The notes under the pieces: model-generated | Databases searched by the model: none | What the model was told of the DNA's origin: nothing | The model's input: the letters and a program-made list of their open reading frames with translations, nothing else | Made by a program: the position numbers and the translations under genes | In this document: positions 17,996 to 26,432 of the stretch, one piece after another | Position numbering within the stretch: position 1 is the first letter of the stretch | Layout: each line of letters begins with the position of its first letter | From: Acinetobacter tandoii DSM 14970 = CIP 107469 | Lineage (GTDB): Bacteria; Pseudomonadota; Gammaproteobacteria; Pseudomonadales; Moraxellaceae | Reading direction: 5' to 3' | NCBI RefSeq assembly: GCF_000400735.1 | Contig: NZ_KE007368.1 | Span: 170,906 to 234,905 of the forward strand | Length of the DNA stretch: 64,000 bases

Positions 17996-18367
17996 TTAGT
18001 CACCTAAACGTGAGGTTTTACAACCTACCGTTTGGCATTCACGTAAACGCTCCTGTAACCAATGGTTACGATCCTGTGTAGTAGTTAAACGACACTGCAC
18101 ATTCACAGTACTTTGTACATCATCAGTGCATTCCGCATCGCGTTGACGTATCCACGCCAATTGCGACTTTTTCAATATTTTCTGTTGTGCTGTATTGAGT
18201 TGTTTACGTAATTGCTGATAGTTCTTATTCAAATCGGCATCTGCACTGGCATAAATTTTATTGGTGCAGTAGATATCGTCATAGGTATTACGGGCATTAT
18301 CACAGTTATCTGCATAGCTAAAGGTTGCGATAGTCGCGCAGAGCAGCGTCAATATGATCTTGTGCAT
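17996..18367 (-). CDS. LprI/DUF1311 family secreted protein
   Basis: 123 residues from ATG 18367; a TTG 12 bp upstream is in frame but would lengthen the signal peptide. The signal peptide (KIILTLLCATIATFSYA) is followed by a cysteine-containing helical domain: CDNARNTYDDIYCTNKIY, NYQQLRKQL and QLAWIRQRDAECTDD. This pattern is the lysozyme-inhibitor LprI N-terminal domain (PF07007). The mature protein would be periplasmic with disulfides. Lysozyme inhibition is known for only some members, so that role is an inference. Confidence 0.82.
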   Translation of the reverse strand: MHKIILTLLCATIATFSYADNCDNARNTYDDIYCTNKIYASADADLNKNYQQLRKQLNTAQQKILKKSQLAWIRQRDAECTDDVQSTVNVQCRLTTTQDRNHWLQERLRECQTVGCKTSRLGD

Positions 18368-18672
18368 GAAATTATCCAAATCGCTTATTATTTTTCCTAT
18401 CTAAGCATATTTTGCTGAACTTGAACATTGCTCATAGACAGACTGATTTGTATCTTTTTCATCCATTCACTGCACCGCTCTAGACAGAAATTTACTTTTG
18501 ACCTTGCATCAAGAATAATCACGACGATCTATCATCCCTCCTTCTCAGCGAATAAGCTTGTAATACCTTTAGTCTACAAACATGAGCTGATTTACTGGTT
18601 CTCCTATTGATTAATATTCTTTGCTCATAAAAAAACGCAGCGATGGCTGCGTTTTTTTACATGATAGGGAGA
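18368..18672. other. Intergenic region, 305 bp
   Basis: Spacer between the start of the LprI-like gene and the end of leuB. It must hold the promoter of the LprI-like gene and carries the leuB terminator at 18627-18659. An open frame at 18428-18610 has no ribosome site and no recognisable composition. I see nothing else. Confidence 0.5.
18627..18659 (-). terminator. Terminator of leuB
   Basis: A-run, ACGCAGC, loop GATG, GCTGCGT and a T-run, 13 bp past the leuB stop on the minus strand. The hairpin is symmetric. Confidence 0.9.
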
Positions 18673-19752
18673 TTATGCGAGTGCAGCAACTACCGCTTGT
18701 CCCATTTCAACTGTACCTACCTTATTCATGCCGTCTGACATAATGTCAGCAGTACGTAAACCCTGATCCAAAACTTGCCCTACTGCGTCTTCAATGGCTT
18801 GTGCAGCAGCTTCTTCACGGAAAGTATAGCGCAACATCATGGCAACCGACAAAATAGTTGCCAATGGGTTCGCGACGTTCTGACCAGCGATATCTGGTGC
18901 TGAACCATGACATGGCTCATACATACCCTTACCATTTTCATCTAAAGAGGCTGATGGCAACATACCGATTGAACCAGTTAACATTGCCGCTTCATCTGAA
19001 AGGATATCACCGAACAAGTTGCCCGTTACAATCACATCAAACTGCTTAGGCGCACGTACCAACTGCATGGCTGCATTGTCGACATACATGTGTGACAAAT
19101 TAATCTCAGGGTATTGCTCTTCTTTTAATGCAGTAACGGTTTGCTTCCAAAGTTCAGTCACTTCAAGTACGTTGGCTTTATCCACTGAACAAACTTTACC
19201 ACCACGTAAACCTGCCAATTCAAAAGCAACTTTAGCAATACGCTTAATTTCTGACTCTGAATATACATCAGTGTTAAAGCCTTGCTTCTCACCATTTTCG
19301 AGTTCACGAATACCACGTGGCTGACCAAAATAGATACCACCCGTTAATTCACGCACGATTAAGATATCTAAGCCTGCCACAATTTCAGGTTTTAAGCTCG
19401 ATGCATCTGCCAATTGTGGGTAAAGAATCGCAGGACGTAAATTTGCAAATAAATTCAATTCACTACGGATTTTTAATAAACCGCGTTCTGGACGTATTGA
19501 GCGCTCAATTGTGTCCCATTTTGGACCGCCCACAGCACCCAACAGAATTGCATCGGCTTTTTTTGCTTGCTCCGCAGTTACCGCTGGGTACGGTTCACCA
19601 TGTGCATCAATTGCTGCACCACCCAATAGGCCATGTTCCCATGTGAGACCTAAATTAAATTTTTCATTGACCCGATCGAGTACATGCTCCGCGGCCTTGA
19701 CAATTTCAGGACCAATACCATCACCCGCCAAAATCAAAATTTGTTTAGACAT
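18673..19752 (-). CDS. leuB: 3-isopropylmalate dehydrogenase
   Basis: 359 residues from ATG 19752, chosen because GGAAG lies 7 bp upstream. It oxidises and decarboxylates 3-isopropylmalate to 2-oxoisocaproate with NAD, the third leucine-specific step. Motifs: [12 protein letters not shown] at the N-terminus, [21 protein letters not shown] (substrate Arg residues), [15 protein letters not shown] and the NAD-binding [14 protein letters not shown]. It ends the leuC-leuD-lipoprotein-leuB series. The inserted lipoprotein gene is 42 bp upstream. Confidence 0.96.
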   Translation of the reverse strand: MSKQILILAGDGIGPEIVKAAEHVLDRVNEKFNLGLTWEHGLLGGAAIDAHGEPYPAVTAEQAKKADAILLGAVGGPKWDTIERSIRPERGLLKIRSELNLFANLRPAILYPQLADASSLKPEIVAGLDILIVRELTGGIYFGQPRGIRELENGEKQGFNTDVYSESEIKRIAKVAFELAGLRGGKVCSVDKANVLEVTELWKQTVTALKEEQYPEINLSHMYVDNAAMQLVRAPKQFDVIVTGNLFGDILSDEAAMLTGSIGMLPSASLDENGKGMYEPCHGSAPDIAGQNVANPLATILSVAMMLRYTFREEAAAQAIEDAVGQVLDQGLRTADIMSDGMNKVGTVEMGQAVVAALA

Positions 19753-19794
19753 GAGAACTTCCATTATTTCATCAGTACTAGGACTGTTTAGAGA

Positions 19795-20358
19795 TTAAAT
19801 TTTTTGCTCTACAAACTCACCTAACCCTGTTTGCGGGTCATAGGGTCTGCAAAAGCGACGAATTGTTTTTTGTTCTTGCTGCAAATCGACACACAACGGA
19901 TCTGGAGCAGAAGCATTTAATAAACTGACATGTTGCCGAGTTCGATCGCGATACATTTTAAAGGTATAAGTTTGTTTGGCTTTAAAGGCATGAATTACAT
20001 GTAAAGTTTCTGCCCGATCGGGTGAAATCGGATAAAATCGAATCACCAACTCTTGTTGTTTCGCAGGTGCAGATAAATACAAAGCATTCGGCTGATTCAA
20101 GGTTTTTGCCTGCAAACGCACTAGACCTTTATTAATTGCCTCAGGATTGACCCTATGGGTTCGCTCATCGACAATAAAAATATTGCCTAAACGCTCGAAT
20201 TCACAATTGTGTGTTCCAGAACAATAAATCAAAGCATTTGATGATGGGCTTTCGGTATATTCCACTTGCTTAATACGTGCACTATCCACCCACTGACATG
20301 CACTCAGTGCGCTGCACAACAATCCCGCAACGACACATTGACCGAAAACTTTCGTCAT
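19795..20358 (-). CDS. Predicted lipoprotein encoded inside the leucine cluster
   Basis: 187 residues. The type II signal peptide has its lipobox at LSAC (about Cys21), so the mature protein would be lipidated. The rest has no motif that I recognise; the stretch CSGTHNCEFERLGNIFIVDE contains two more cysteines, and CVDLQQEQKTIRRFC near the C-terminus another pair. It is transcribed with leuD upstream (101 bp gap) and leuB downstream (42 bp gap). The start codon lies just after a long inverted repeat that includes its possible ribosome site. Confidence 0.8.
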   Translation of the reverse strand: MTKVFGQCVVAGLLCSALSACQWVDSARIKQVEYTESPSSNALIYCSGTHNCEFERLGNIFIVDERTHRVNPEAINKGLVRLQAKTLNQPNALYLSAPAKQQELVIRFYPISPDRAETLHVIHAFKAKQTYTFKMYRDRTRQHVSLLNASAPDPLCVDLQQEQKTIRRFCRPYDPQTGLGEFVEQKI

Positions 20359-20365
20359 TTTGCTA

Positions 20366-20431
20366 GCCCAACCTTGCGTAATAAAGCATTTATCATGTTG
20401 ATGATGCCCCTGATGTTAGCAAGAGTTGGGC
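20366..20431 (-). promoter_or_regulatory. Inverted repeat between leuD and the lipoprotein gene
   Basis: GCCCAACCTTGC (20366-20377) can pair with GCAAGAGTTGGGC (20419-20431), 12 bp with one bulge and a 41-nt loop. On the minus strand the 3' arm ends 8 nt before the lipoprotein ATG and covers the only purine-rich stretch there. It could tune translation or trim the mRNA. No T-run follows, so it is not a standard terminator. Confidence 0.5.
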
Positions 20432-20459
20432 GGTGTTGTCATGACTAAATATGCAACCT

Positions 20460-21110
20460 TTAGCCTTGAATTTCTTGAAAAACCCAAGGGCGTGATTGTT
20501 TAGTTTTTGCTTCATAAGCACGGATGTCCTCTTGTGCTTGTAAAGTTAAACCAATGTCATCCAAACCATTCAATAAGCAATGCTTACGGAAGGGATCAAC
20601 TTCAAATTTGAACGCTTCACCGCTTGGTGTACGAACTTCTTGTGCATCTAAATCAATTGTGAGCTGATAGCCTTCAGTCGCAAAACATTCTTTAAATAAC
20701 TGATCCACAATCTCTTCAGAGAGAATCACAGGTAACATGCCATTTTTAAAGCTGTTATTAAAGAAAATGTCAGCATAACTTGGTGCGATCACGGTACGGA
20801 AACCATATTCTTCCAATGCCCAAGGTGCATGCTCACGGCTAGAACCACAACCAAAATTGGCACGTGAAATGAGTACAGAAGCGCCTTGATAACGTGGCTG
20901 ATTTAAGATGAAATCTGGGTTTTTCGGACGTTTTGAATTGTCTTGTCCCGGATAACCTTCATCTAAATAGCGTAATTCATCAAATAAATTATCACCAAAA
21001 CCTGTGCGTTTAATTGATTTTAAAAACTGCTTTGGAATAATTAAATCTGTATCGACATTGGCACGGTCTAATGGTGCAACAATACCTTGTTCAACGGTAT
21101 AAGCTTTCAT
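20460..21110 (-). CDS. leuD: 3-isopropylmalate dehydratase small subunit
   Basis: 216 residues. Partner of LeuC in isomerising 2-isopropylmalate to 3-isopropylmalate. Motifs: [15 protein letters not shown] at the N-terminus, [19 protein letters not shown] (the swivelling-domain substrate loop) and [16 protein letters not shown]. It starts 21 bp after leuC on the same strand and is clearly co-transcribed. Confidence 0.97.
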   Translation of the reverse strand: MKAYTVEQGIVAPLDRANVDTDLIIPKQFLKSIKRTGFGDNLFDELRYLDEGYPGQDNSKRPKNPDFILNQPRYQGASVLISRANFGCGSSREHAPWALEEYGFRTVIAPSYADIFFNNSFKNGMLPVILSEEIVDQLFKECFATEGYQLTIDLDAQEVRTPSGEAFKFEVDPFRKHCLLNGLDDIGLTLQAQEDIRAYEAKTKQSRPWVFQEIQG

Positions 21111-21131
21111 GTTTTGCTCCCCTTAGTCCAA

Positions 21132-22550
21132 TTAGAATGTACGAACATCAACAAAATGACCTGCAATTGCCGCAGCGGCTGCCATTGCTGGACTCACCAA
21201 ATGCGTGCGCCCACCATTACCCTGACGACCTTCAAAGTTTCGGTTTGAAGTCGAAGCACAATGTTCACCCGGCTGTAATTTATCTGCATTCATCGCCAAG
21301 CACATTGAGCAGCCCGGTTCACGCCATTCAAAACCTGCGTCCAAGAAAACTTGATCTAAACCTTCTTCTTCAGCTTGTTTTTTGACTAAACCAGAACCAG
21401 GAACTACCATCGCTTGTTTAATACTAGCAGCAACTTTACGACCTTTTACCACTTCTGCCGCTGCACGAATGTCTTCAATCCGTGAATTGGTGCATGAACC
21501 AATAAATACACGATCCAATTGAATATCAGATAATGCTTGACCCGCTTCTAAGCCCATATAGTTATAAGCGCGTGTCCAGTCATTGCGCTGTACGTCATCT
21601 TTCGCTTGTGCCAAAGTTGGTACCGCTTGTGATACTGGAATCACCATTTCTGGAGAAGTTCCCCAAGACACTTGTGGCTCAATCTCTTCGCCTTGTAATA
21701 CCACGACGGTATCAAATTCAGCATCGGCATCAGAATGTAAAGTATTCCAATACTCAACCGCAGCATCCCACTGTTCCGCTTTTGGTGCATAAGGGCGGTC
21801 TTTTACATAAGCAATGGTTTTGTCATCAACAGCAACCATACCTACACGTGCACCCGCCTCAATCGCCATGTTACACACGGTCATACGGCCTTCAATCGAC
21901 ATGTCACGGAACACCTGACCGCCAAATTCAATCGCGTGACCTGTACCACCCGCTGTGCCAATTTTACCAATGATCGCTAACACCACATCTTTGGGTGTAA
22001 CACCTTGGCCTAAAGTACCATCCACGCGAACCAACATGTTCTTCATTTTCTTTTGAACCAAGCATTGGGTTGCCAATACATGTTCAACTTCTGAAGTGCC
22101 AATCCCATGCGCCAAACAGCCAAAAGCACCATGTGTTGCGGTATGTGAATCTCCACATACCACGGTCATGCCCGGCAAAGTTAAACCTTGTTCGGGTCCA
22201 ACGACATGTGCAATCCCTTGACGGATATCATTAATTTTAAATTCAACAATATTGAAGGCTTCACAGTTGTCATCCAAGGTTTGCACTTGAATACGTGAAG
22301 TGTCATCTTCAATCCCTGCAATACCTTGCTCACGCTCTTTCTTTGAGGTCGGTACATTATGATCAGGAGTCGCGACATTCGCACTTAAACGCCAAGGTTG
22401 ACGTCCAGCAAGTTGTAAACCTTCAAAGGCTTGCGGTGAAGTTACTTCATGCAATAAATGACGGTCGATATAAAGTAAGCACGAACCATCATCACGTTGT
22501 TTTACTAAGTGGTCATCCCACAATTTGTCATATAAGGTTTTGCCTGCCAT
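21132..22550 (-). CDS. leuC: 3-isopropylmalate dehydratase large subunit
   Basis: 472 residues from ATG 22550, which has GGAGCG about 8 bp upstream; the longer frame starts at 22565. An aconitase-family 4Fe-4S enzyme acting with LeuD. The cluster cysteines lie in [13 protein letters not shown] and [32 protein letters not shown] and [12 protein letters not shown] are typical. First gene of the leucine series. A minus-strand -10 (TATAAT, plus-strand positions 22595-22600) lies 45 bp upstream. Confidence 0.97.
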   Translation of the reverse strand: MAGKTLYDKLWDDHLVKQRDDGSCLLYIDRHLLHEVTSPQAFEGLQLAGRQPWRLSANVATPDHNVPTSKKEREQGIAGIEDDTSRIQVQTLDDNCEAFNIVEFKINDIRQGIAHVVGPEQGLTLPGMTVVCGDSHTATHGAFGCLAHGIGTSEVEHVLATQCLVQKKMKNMLVRVDGTLGQGVTPKDVVLAIIGKIGTAGGTGHAIEFGGQVFRDMSIEGRMTVCNMAIEAGARVGMVAVDDKTIAYVKDRPYAPKAEQWDAAVEYWNTLHSDADAEFDTVVVLQGEEIEPQVSWGTSPEMVIPVSQAVPTLAQAKDDVQRNDWTRAYNYMGLEAGQALSDIQLDRVFIGSCTNSRIEDIRAAAEVVKGRKVAASIKQAMVVPGSGLVKKQAEEEGLDQVFLDAGFEWREPGCSMCLAMNADKLQPGEHCASTSNRNFEGRQGNGGRTHLVSPAMAAAAAIAGHFVDVRTF

Positions 22551-22594
22551 GTCGACGCGCTCCATAGAACTGGGTAATTGCTTTACTTTAGGTG

Positions 22595-22600
22595 ATTATA
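22595..22600 (-). promoter_or_regulatory. -10 element of the leuC promoter
   Basis: TATAAT on the minus strand, about 45 bp upstream of the leuC ATG. The hexamer 17 bp upstream is a poor -35 (TTAGAT), so an activator, possibly the nearby LysR protein, may be needed. Confidence 0.5.
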
Positions 22601-22724
22601 ACGCTGAAATAATATAAATCTAATTTATCATTTTTATAAATTTAAAAACTTTTTGGAATAATTCAAATACCGACTCACCATCTAATTATTCGATTAATTT
22701 AAAAAATATATTCGTTTTTACAGA

Positions 22725-22743
22725 TTTAATGAAAATCATTATT
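22725..22743 (+). promoter_or_regulatory. Candidate Fur box
   Basis: The 19-bp stretch TTTAATGAAAATCATTATT matches the Fur consensus GATAATGATAATCATTATC at 15 of 19 positions. It lies 35 bp upstream of the DUF2061 gene, in the right place to repress it. Confidence 0.6.
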
Positions 22744-22777
22744 CTTTGCATATACAGCGCAGCTCAAGGACTATCTC

Positions 22778-23020
22778 ATGGCACATCTTTATCATTTTAT
22801 TCAACACAACCAACGCACTTTAAAGAAAACCCTTAGTTATTACATTATGCATATCAGTGTCGCGATGTTGGTCGGATACTTTGTGACTGGTAGCCTGATC
22901 ATGGCCATCACTTTAAGTTTACTCGAACCAACGGTTCAAGCATTTGCCTTTTTCTTCCACGAAAAAGTCTGGGATAAAAGTGACGACCAAAGCACACTAG
23001 TTCCAAAAAATTCAGTCTAA
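22778..23020 (+). CDS. DUF2061 family small membrane protein
   Basis: 80 residues. The region KKTLSYYIMHISVAMLVGYFVTGSLIMAITLSLLEPTVQAFAFFFHEKVW is the DUF2061 signature: a membrane hairpin with a conserved E-P and the HEKVW end. Predicted inner membrane; function unknown. A candidate Fur box directly upstream suggests iron control. It is divergent from leuC. Confidence 0.82.
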   Translation: MAHLYHFIQHNQRTLKKTLSYYIMHISVAMLVGYFVTGSLIMAITLSLLEPTVQAFAFFFHEKVWDKSDDQSTLVPKNSV

Positions 23021-23143
23021 TTTACATGAACTTGAGCACGCTTCCCTCTTTGCACTCGGACTACGGGTGCTTTTTTTATTTGATAAATTCTAAAAGTTTC
23101 TAAATAATAGATTACATATAAAAAAACTTTATGGATTATTTCT

Positions 23144-24001
23144 ATGAATCTGGCTGCCTTTGAAGCATTTGTAAAAGTCATGGAAACAGGTTCAATTTCT
23201 TTGGCAGCAGACCAACTGTTCATTACCCAACCTGCGGTCACCAAACGTATTCATAGTTTAGAAGATTATTTTGGGGTGAAATTATTTGAATCGGCAGGAC
23301 GTGGCGTTCAAGCGACCCATGCCGCACACTCTTTATTACCAAAAGTTAAAAACTGGCTAAATGAACTCGGCGATATTCACCATACCCTGAGCCATGAACA
23401 AGGCCAGGTACAAGGTAAACTCAAGATTGGCACCAGTCACCATATTGGTCTACATCATCTCCCACATCATTTACGCAATTATGTACAACAATTTCCACAA
23501 GTCACCTTAGACGTTCATTTTGTCGATTCTGAACAAGCACATGAACAAGTCCTTGCAGGTGATTTAGAACTGGCTTTTCTGACACTACCTCCGCAAGGTG
23601 ATGATCGACTCAATTATGTCACCATTTGGAATGATCCTCTGGTGTTTGTTGCAGCCCCCTTTCACCCTTTGGCTCAAAAGAAAAACCTGAAATTGGAAGA
23701 TTTGATTGCCTATCCGAGTCTTTTGCCCTCTGCCCAAACGTATACCAGCCAAATAACCTTGGCTGAATTTGAAAAACAGGGGTTAAAGCCCAAAATTACA
23801 ATGAGCAATAACCCGCTAGAATCTATTCGAATGTTGGTTTCAATTGGTCTGGGGTGGTCTGTCTTACCACAAACCTTGCTCAATCAAGATTTACAGCAAC
23901 TCGATATTCGTTTTGAAATGAATCGTCAATTGGGTATGGTTTGGCACCCTGGGCGGACACAGTCAAAAGCAGTGTTAGAACTAATTGAAATGATGAAATA
24001 A
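23144..24001 (+). CDS. LysR family transcriptional regulator
   Basis: 285 residues. The N-terminal winged HTH spans residues 1-60 (AFVKVMETGSISLAADQLFITQPAVTKRIHSLEDYFGVKLFES), followed by the periplasmic-binding-like effector domain from about residue 90. It is close to the leucine genes but transcribed in the opposite direction and separated from leuC by the DUF2061 gene. Control of the leucine genes is possible but not shown. It is followed by a clear hairpin terminator. Confidence 0.92.
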   Translation: MNLAAFEAFVKVMETGSISLAADQLFITQPAVTKRIHSLEDYFGVKLFESAGRGVQATHAAHSLLPKVKNWLNELGDIHHTLSHEQGQVQGKLKIGTSHHIGLHHLPHHLRNYVQQFPQVTLDVHFVDSEQAHEQVLAGDLELAFLTLPPQGDDRLNYVTIWNDPLVFVAAPFHPLAQKKNLKLEDLIAYPSLLPSAQTYTSQITLAEFEKQGLKPKITMSNNPLESIRMLVSIGLGWSVLPQTLLNQDLQQLDIRFEMNRQLGMVWHPGRTQSKAVLELIEMMK

Positions 24002-24017
24002 AATTCCAAAATAATAA

Positions 24018-24050
24018 AAAGCCATCTTTAAAGATGGCTTTTTATTATTT
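24018..24050. terminator. Bidirectional terminator after the LysR gene
   Basis: AAAAAGCCATCTTT and AAAGATGGCTTTTT form a near-perfect hairpin with flanking A- and T-runs between convergent genes. Confidence 0.92.
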
Positions 24051-24060
24051 TAACCCAGTC

Positions 24061-24561
24061 TTAAGATGCAAAGATTTGAAGCGCAATCAGCCCCAGTACC
24101 ATCAAAAACAGAATTAAACCAGCAATGAAATTGGTTCCACCACGGTTTTCTAATTCGGTGCTGATGTCAGCGTTGCCTAACTGTCGTATCTTGGCAATCT
24201 GTTTATCCACATAATACTTATACAAAGTATTTCCAAACATACCGAATGCCACACTTAAGCCAATCGTTGAACCAGAACCTTCAATCCCCAAGAGTGTTTC
24301 GATCACCCCAATCACAAGAATCAAAGCGATTGCCATAAAGCCATAGCTATACATTTTTCGGTAAAATAACCAAATCACCCCTAAGAAAAAGGCCGCAATA
24401 TTAAAACCTGCATACTGTTTCTTTGGGGTGATTTTTTCAAATTGTTTTTGATAATAAGATTGATATTTCGCACCAACAAACATGGCTCGATCTTGCTCAA
24501 GTTGATAGATTGAATTCTCTAAAGATGCCGAGGGTAAAACAAATTGTTGATCTAAAGACAT
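24061..24561 (-). CDS. DUF2628 family membrane protein
   Basis: 166 residues from ATG 24561, with AGAAG upstream. The N-terminal 55 residues are soluble. Then come NIAAFFLGVIWLFYRKMYSYGFMAIALILVIGVIETLLG (the DUF2628 signature with tryptophan and tyrosines) and a last hydrophobic segment at the C-terminus (FIAGLILFLMVLGLIALQIF). Three to four membrane helices. Function unknown. Confidence 0.8.
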   Translation of the reverse strand: MSLDQQFVLPSASLENSIYQLEQDRAMFVGAKYQSYYQKQFEKITPKKQYAGFNIAAFFLGVIWLFYRKMYSYGFMAIALILVIGVIETLLGIEGSGSTIGLSVAFGMFGNTLYKYYVDKQIAKIRQLGNADISTELENRGGTNFIAGLILFLMVLGLIALQIFAS

Positions 24562-24624
24562 ATATTTCTTCTTAATGTATTCATTTATTGTGTGGCGCAA
24601 AAAACTTTCATCGCCACAGCTTAA

Positions 24625-24879
24625 TTATATCTTATTTTTTATCACCGACTCTTCATGCAAAGATTCATTCAACTGATCCACGACAATCGCCCATTCGCCA
24701 TCAGACTGAATTTTTTCTTCTAAAAATTGACGTTGCGCTTCGCTCCAATAATCTGCCTGTACAATATGTGTCTGTGCGTTTAGTTGATGGGTCACTATAA
24801 ATAACGCTATTGCGTCTTCACTCGCATCTAAACCGAGTTGTTCAAATAAATGTGTCATTCTTGGTCGAACTTGATTCAT
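24625..24879 (-). CDS. DUF2789 family protein
   Basis: 84 residues from ATG 24879. The ATG at 24885 is only one base from the AAAGGA ribosome site, while 24879 is at the proper distance of 7. The sequence RPRMTHLFEQLGLDASEDAIALFIVTHQL and ADYWSEAQRQFLEEKIQSDGEWAIVVDQLN is the DUF2789 pattern: a small helical, probably cytoplasmic protein of unknown role. It lies 63 bp upstream of the DUF2628 gene in the same direction. Confidence 0.82.
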   Translation of the reverse strand: MNQVRPRMTHLFEQLGLDASEDAIALFIVTHQLNAQTHIVQADYWSEAQRQFLEEKIQSDGEWAIVVDQLNESLHEESVIKNKI

Positions 24880-25030
24880 GCTCATGTCCTTTAATTTTCT
24901 TATTTTCAAAATTAGCATAGCAACTTTAACAGCTTAAAACTGTTAAATATCTTTAATATTGATACAAAAAAAGCAGAGGCAGATTTCAGTCACCCCCTGC
25001 TGTTTAGCATTAATGTCTGATGATAATAAT

Positions 25031-25684
25031 TTAGACAATCGACCAGTCTTGAATATCCCAACCCTGTTCTTTCGCCAAGACTTCTAAGCGATCATCTGGA
25101 TTGACGGCAATGGCGTGGTCTGCATATTCCAATAAAAAACGGTCATTGATGGAGTCTGAATAAGCCCAAGACTCACTCACCTCACGACCTGCCAACCATA
25201 AATCTAGACGCGCCAATTTGCCTTTTTGGTAGCAAGGAATATTAATCACTTTACCTGTGTACTTCCCATCAACCACTTCTGCATTGGTGGCAATAATTTC
25301 AGTAATACCAAATTCACGAAAAATCGGTGCAGTAATAAAATCTGAAGTGGCGGTAATTCCGACCAAGGCATGGCCTGCTTCACGATGCTTTTCAATAGCA
25401 GCGAAACCCTCAGGGCGCATTTGAGGGCGAATCACTTTCTGCATGAACAATTCATGTAATTCGGTCAAATACGGGTTGTCATGCTGGGTCAAAAATTCAA
25501 ATACAAATTCATTATAGGCAATCGGGTCTAATTGCCCTGCCTTATAGTCTTCATAAAATTTGTCGTTCATTTGACGATGGCGGATGGGGTCGACCAGTCC
25601 TTCATTGACTAAAAACTCTCCCCAAGAATGATCTGAATCGGTATTCAGTAAGGTGTGATCGAGATCAAATAGCGCCAATTTCAT
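25031..25684 (-). CDS. HAD-IB family hydrolase (phosphoserine phosphatase-like)
   Basis: 217 residues. The HAD nucleophile motif FDLDHTLLNTDSD (Asp7, Asp9) is followed by motif II GITATSD and motif IV WAYSDSINDRFLLEYADHAIAVNPDDRL. The helical cap between residues 20 and 95 is of the SerB/HAD-IB type. It dephosphorylates a small metabolite; the substrate is unknown. It is divergent from rppH with 182 bp between the two. Confidence 0.88.
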   Translation of the reverse strand: MKLALFDLDHTLLNTDSDHSWGEFLVNEGLVDPIRHRQMNDKFYEDYKAGQLDPIAYNEFVFEFLTQHDNPYLTELHELFMQKVIRPQMRPEGFAAIEKHREAGHALVGITATSDFITAPIFREFGITEIIATNAEVVDGKYTGKVINIPCYQKGKLARLDLWLAGREVSESWAYSDSINDRFLLEYADHAIAVNPDDRLEVLAKEQGWDIQDWSIV

Positions 25685-25866
25685 GAAAATACTCGTAAAA
25701 ACTGAAATTTAAGAAAAAAATTGTAAATCTATCTCCGCTAGTCGATAGAAATTCGTTAAGATCATAGCAATTTTAACATTTTAGCTTTGTTTTAGTTCGA
25801 GTTGGATAAAGAAATAACACTCCCCGAACGCGAAGCCACAATATTACACAAAATTTAGGTAGCCAA

Positions 25867-26349
25867 ATGATCGACTCTGAAGGTTTCCGACCCAATGTCG
25901 GGATCATTTTGGCAAACGACTTTGGACAGGTTTTATGGGCAAAACGCATTGGACACAATGCTTGGCAATTTCCACAAGGAGGTATCCAATATGGAGAAAC
26001 CCCTGAACAGGCACTTTATCGTGAGCTGAGAGAAGAAGTTGGCTTACTGCCCGAACACGTCGAAATCATAGCGCAAACAAAAGGGTGGTTGCGCTATCGT
26101 TTGCCACATCGGTATATACGTGCGGATTCAGACCCCGTGTGTATAGGTCAAAAACAAAAGTGGTTTTTACTCAAGTTAACCGCTTCGGTACAGCATATTC
26201 AATTGAATTTGTCCGATCCACCTGAGTTCGACCAATGGCAATGGGTTAGCTATTGGTATCCTTTAGGACAGGTGGTGAATTTCAAGCGAGATGTTTATCG
26301 TAAAGCTATGGTGGAATTGTGCAATCAATTACCCATTAAAAAACCTTAA
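25867..26349 (+). CDS. rppH: RNA pyrophosphohydrolase
   Basis: 160 residues. Removes pyrophosphate from the 5' end of mRNAs, opening them to RNase E. The Nudix box is [23 protein letters not shown], with [12 protein letters not shown] at the N-terminus and [10 protein letters not shown] typical of RppH. It sits 83 bp upstream of ptsP, the same order as in other gammaproteobacteria, where the two are often co-transcribed. Confidence 0.95.
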   Translation: MIDSEGFRPNVGIILANDFGQVLWAKRIGHNAWQFPQGGIQYGETPEQALYRELREEVGLLPEHVEIIAQTKGWLRYRLPHRYIRADSDPVCIGQKQKWFLLKLTASVQHIQLNLSDPPEFDQWQWVSYWYPLGQVVNFKRDVYRKAMVELCNQLPIKKP

Positions 26350-26432
26350 AAAAATTGTATAAATATGCAGATTTTTTAAGACACTATTGCTATAAATAAA
26401 ACTAATTTACACTTTTTTTGGGAGCAGACTCT

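Noticed and set aside
18428..18610. 60-codon open frame between the LprI-like gene and leuB
   Set aside because: No ribosome site and no family resemblance.
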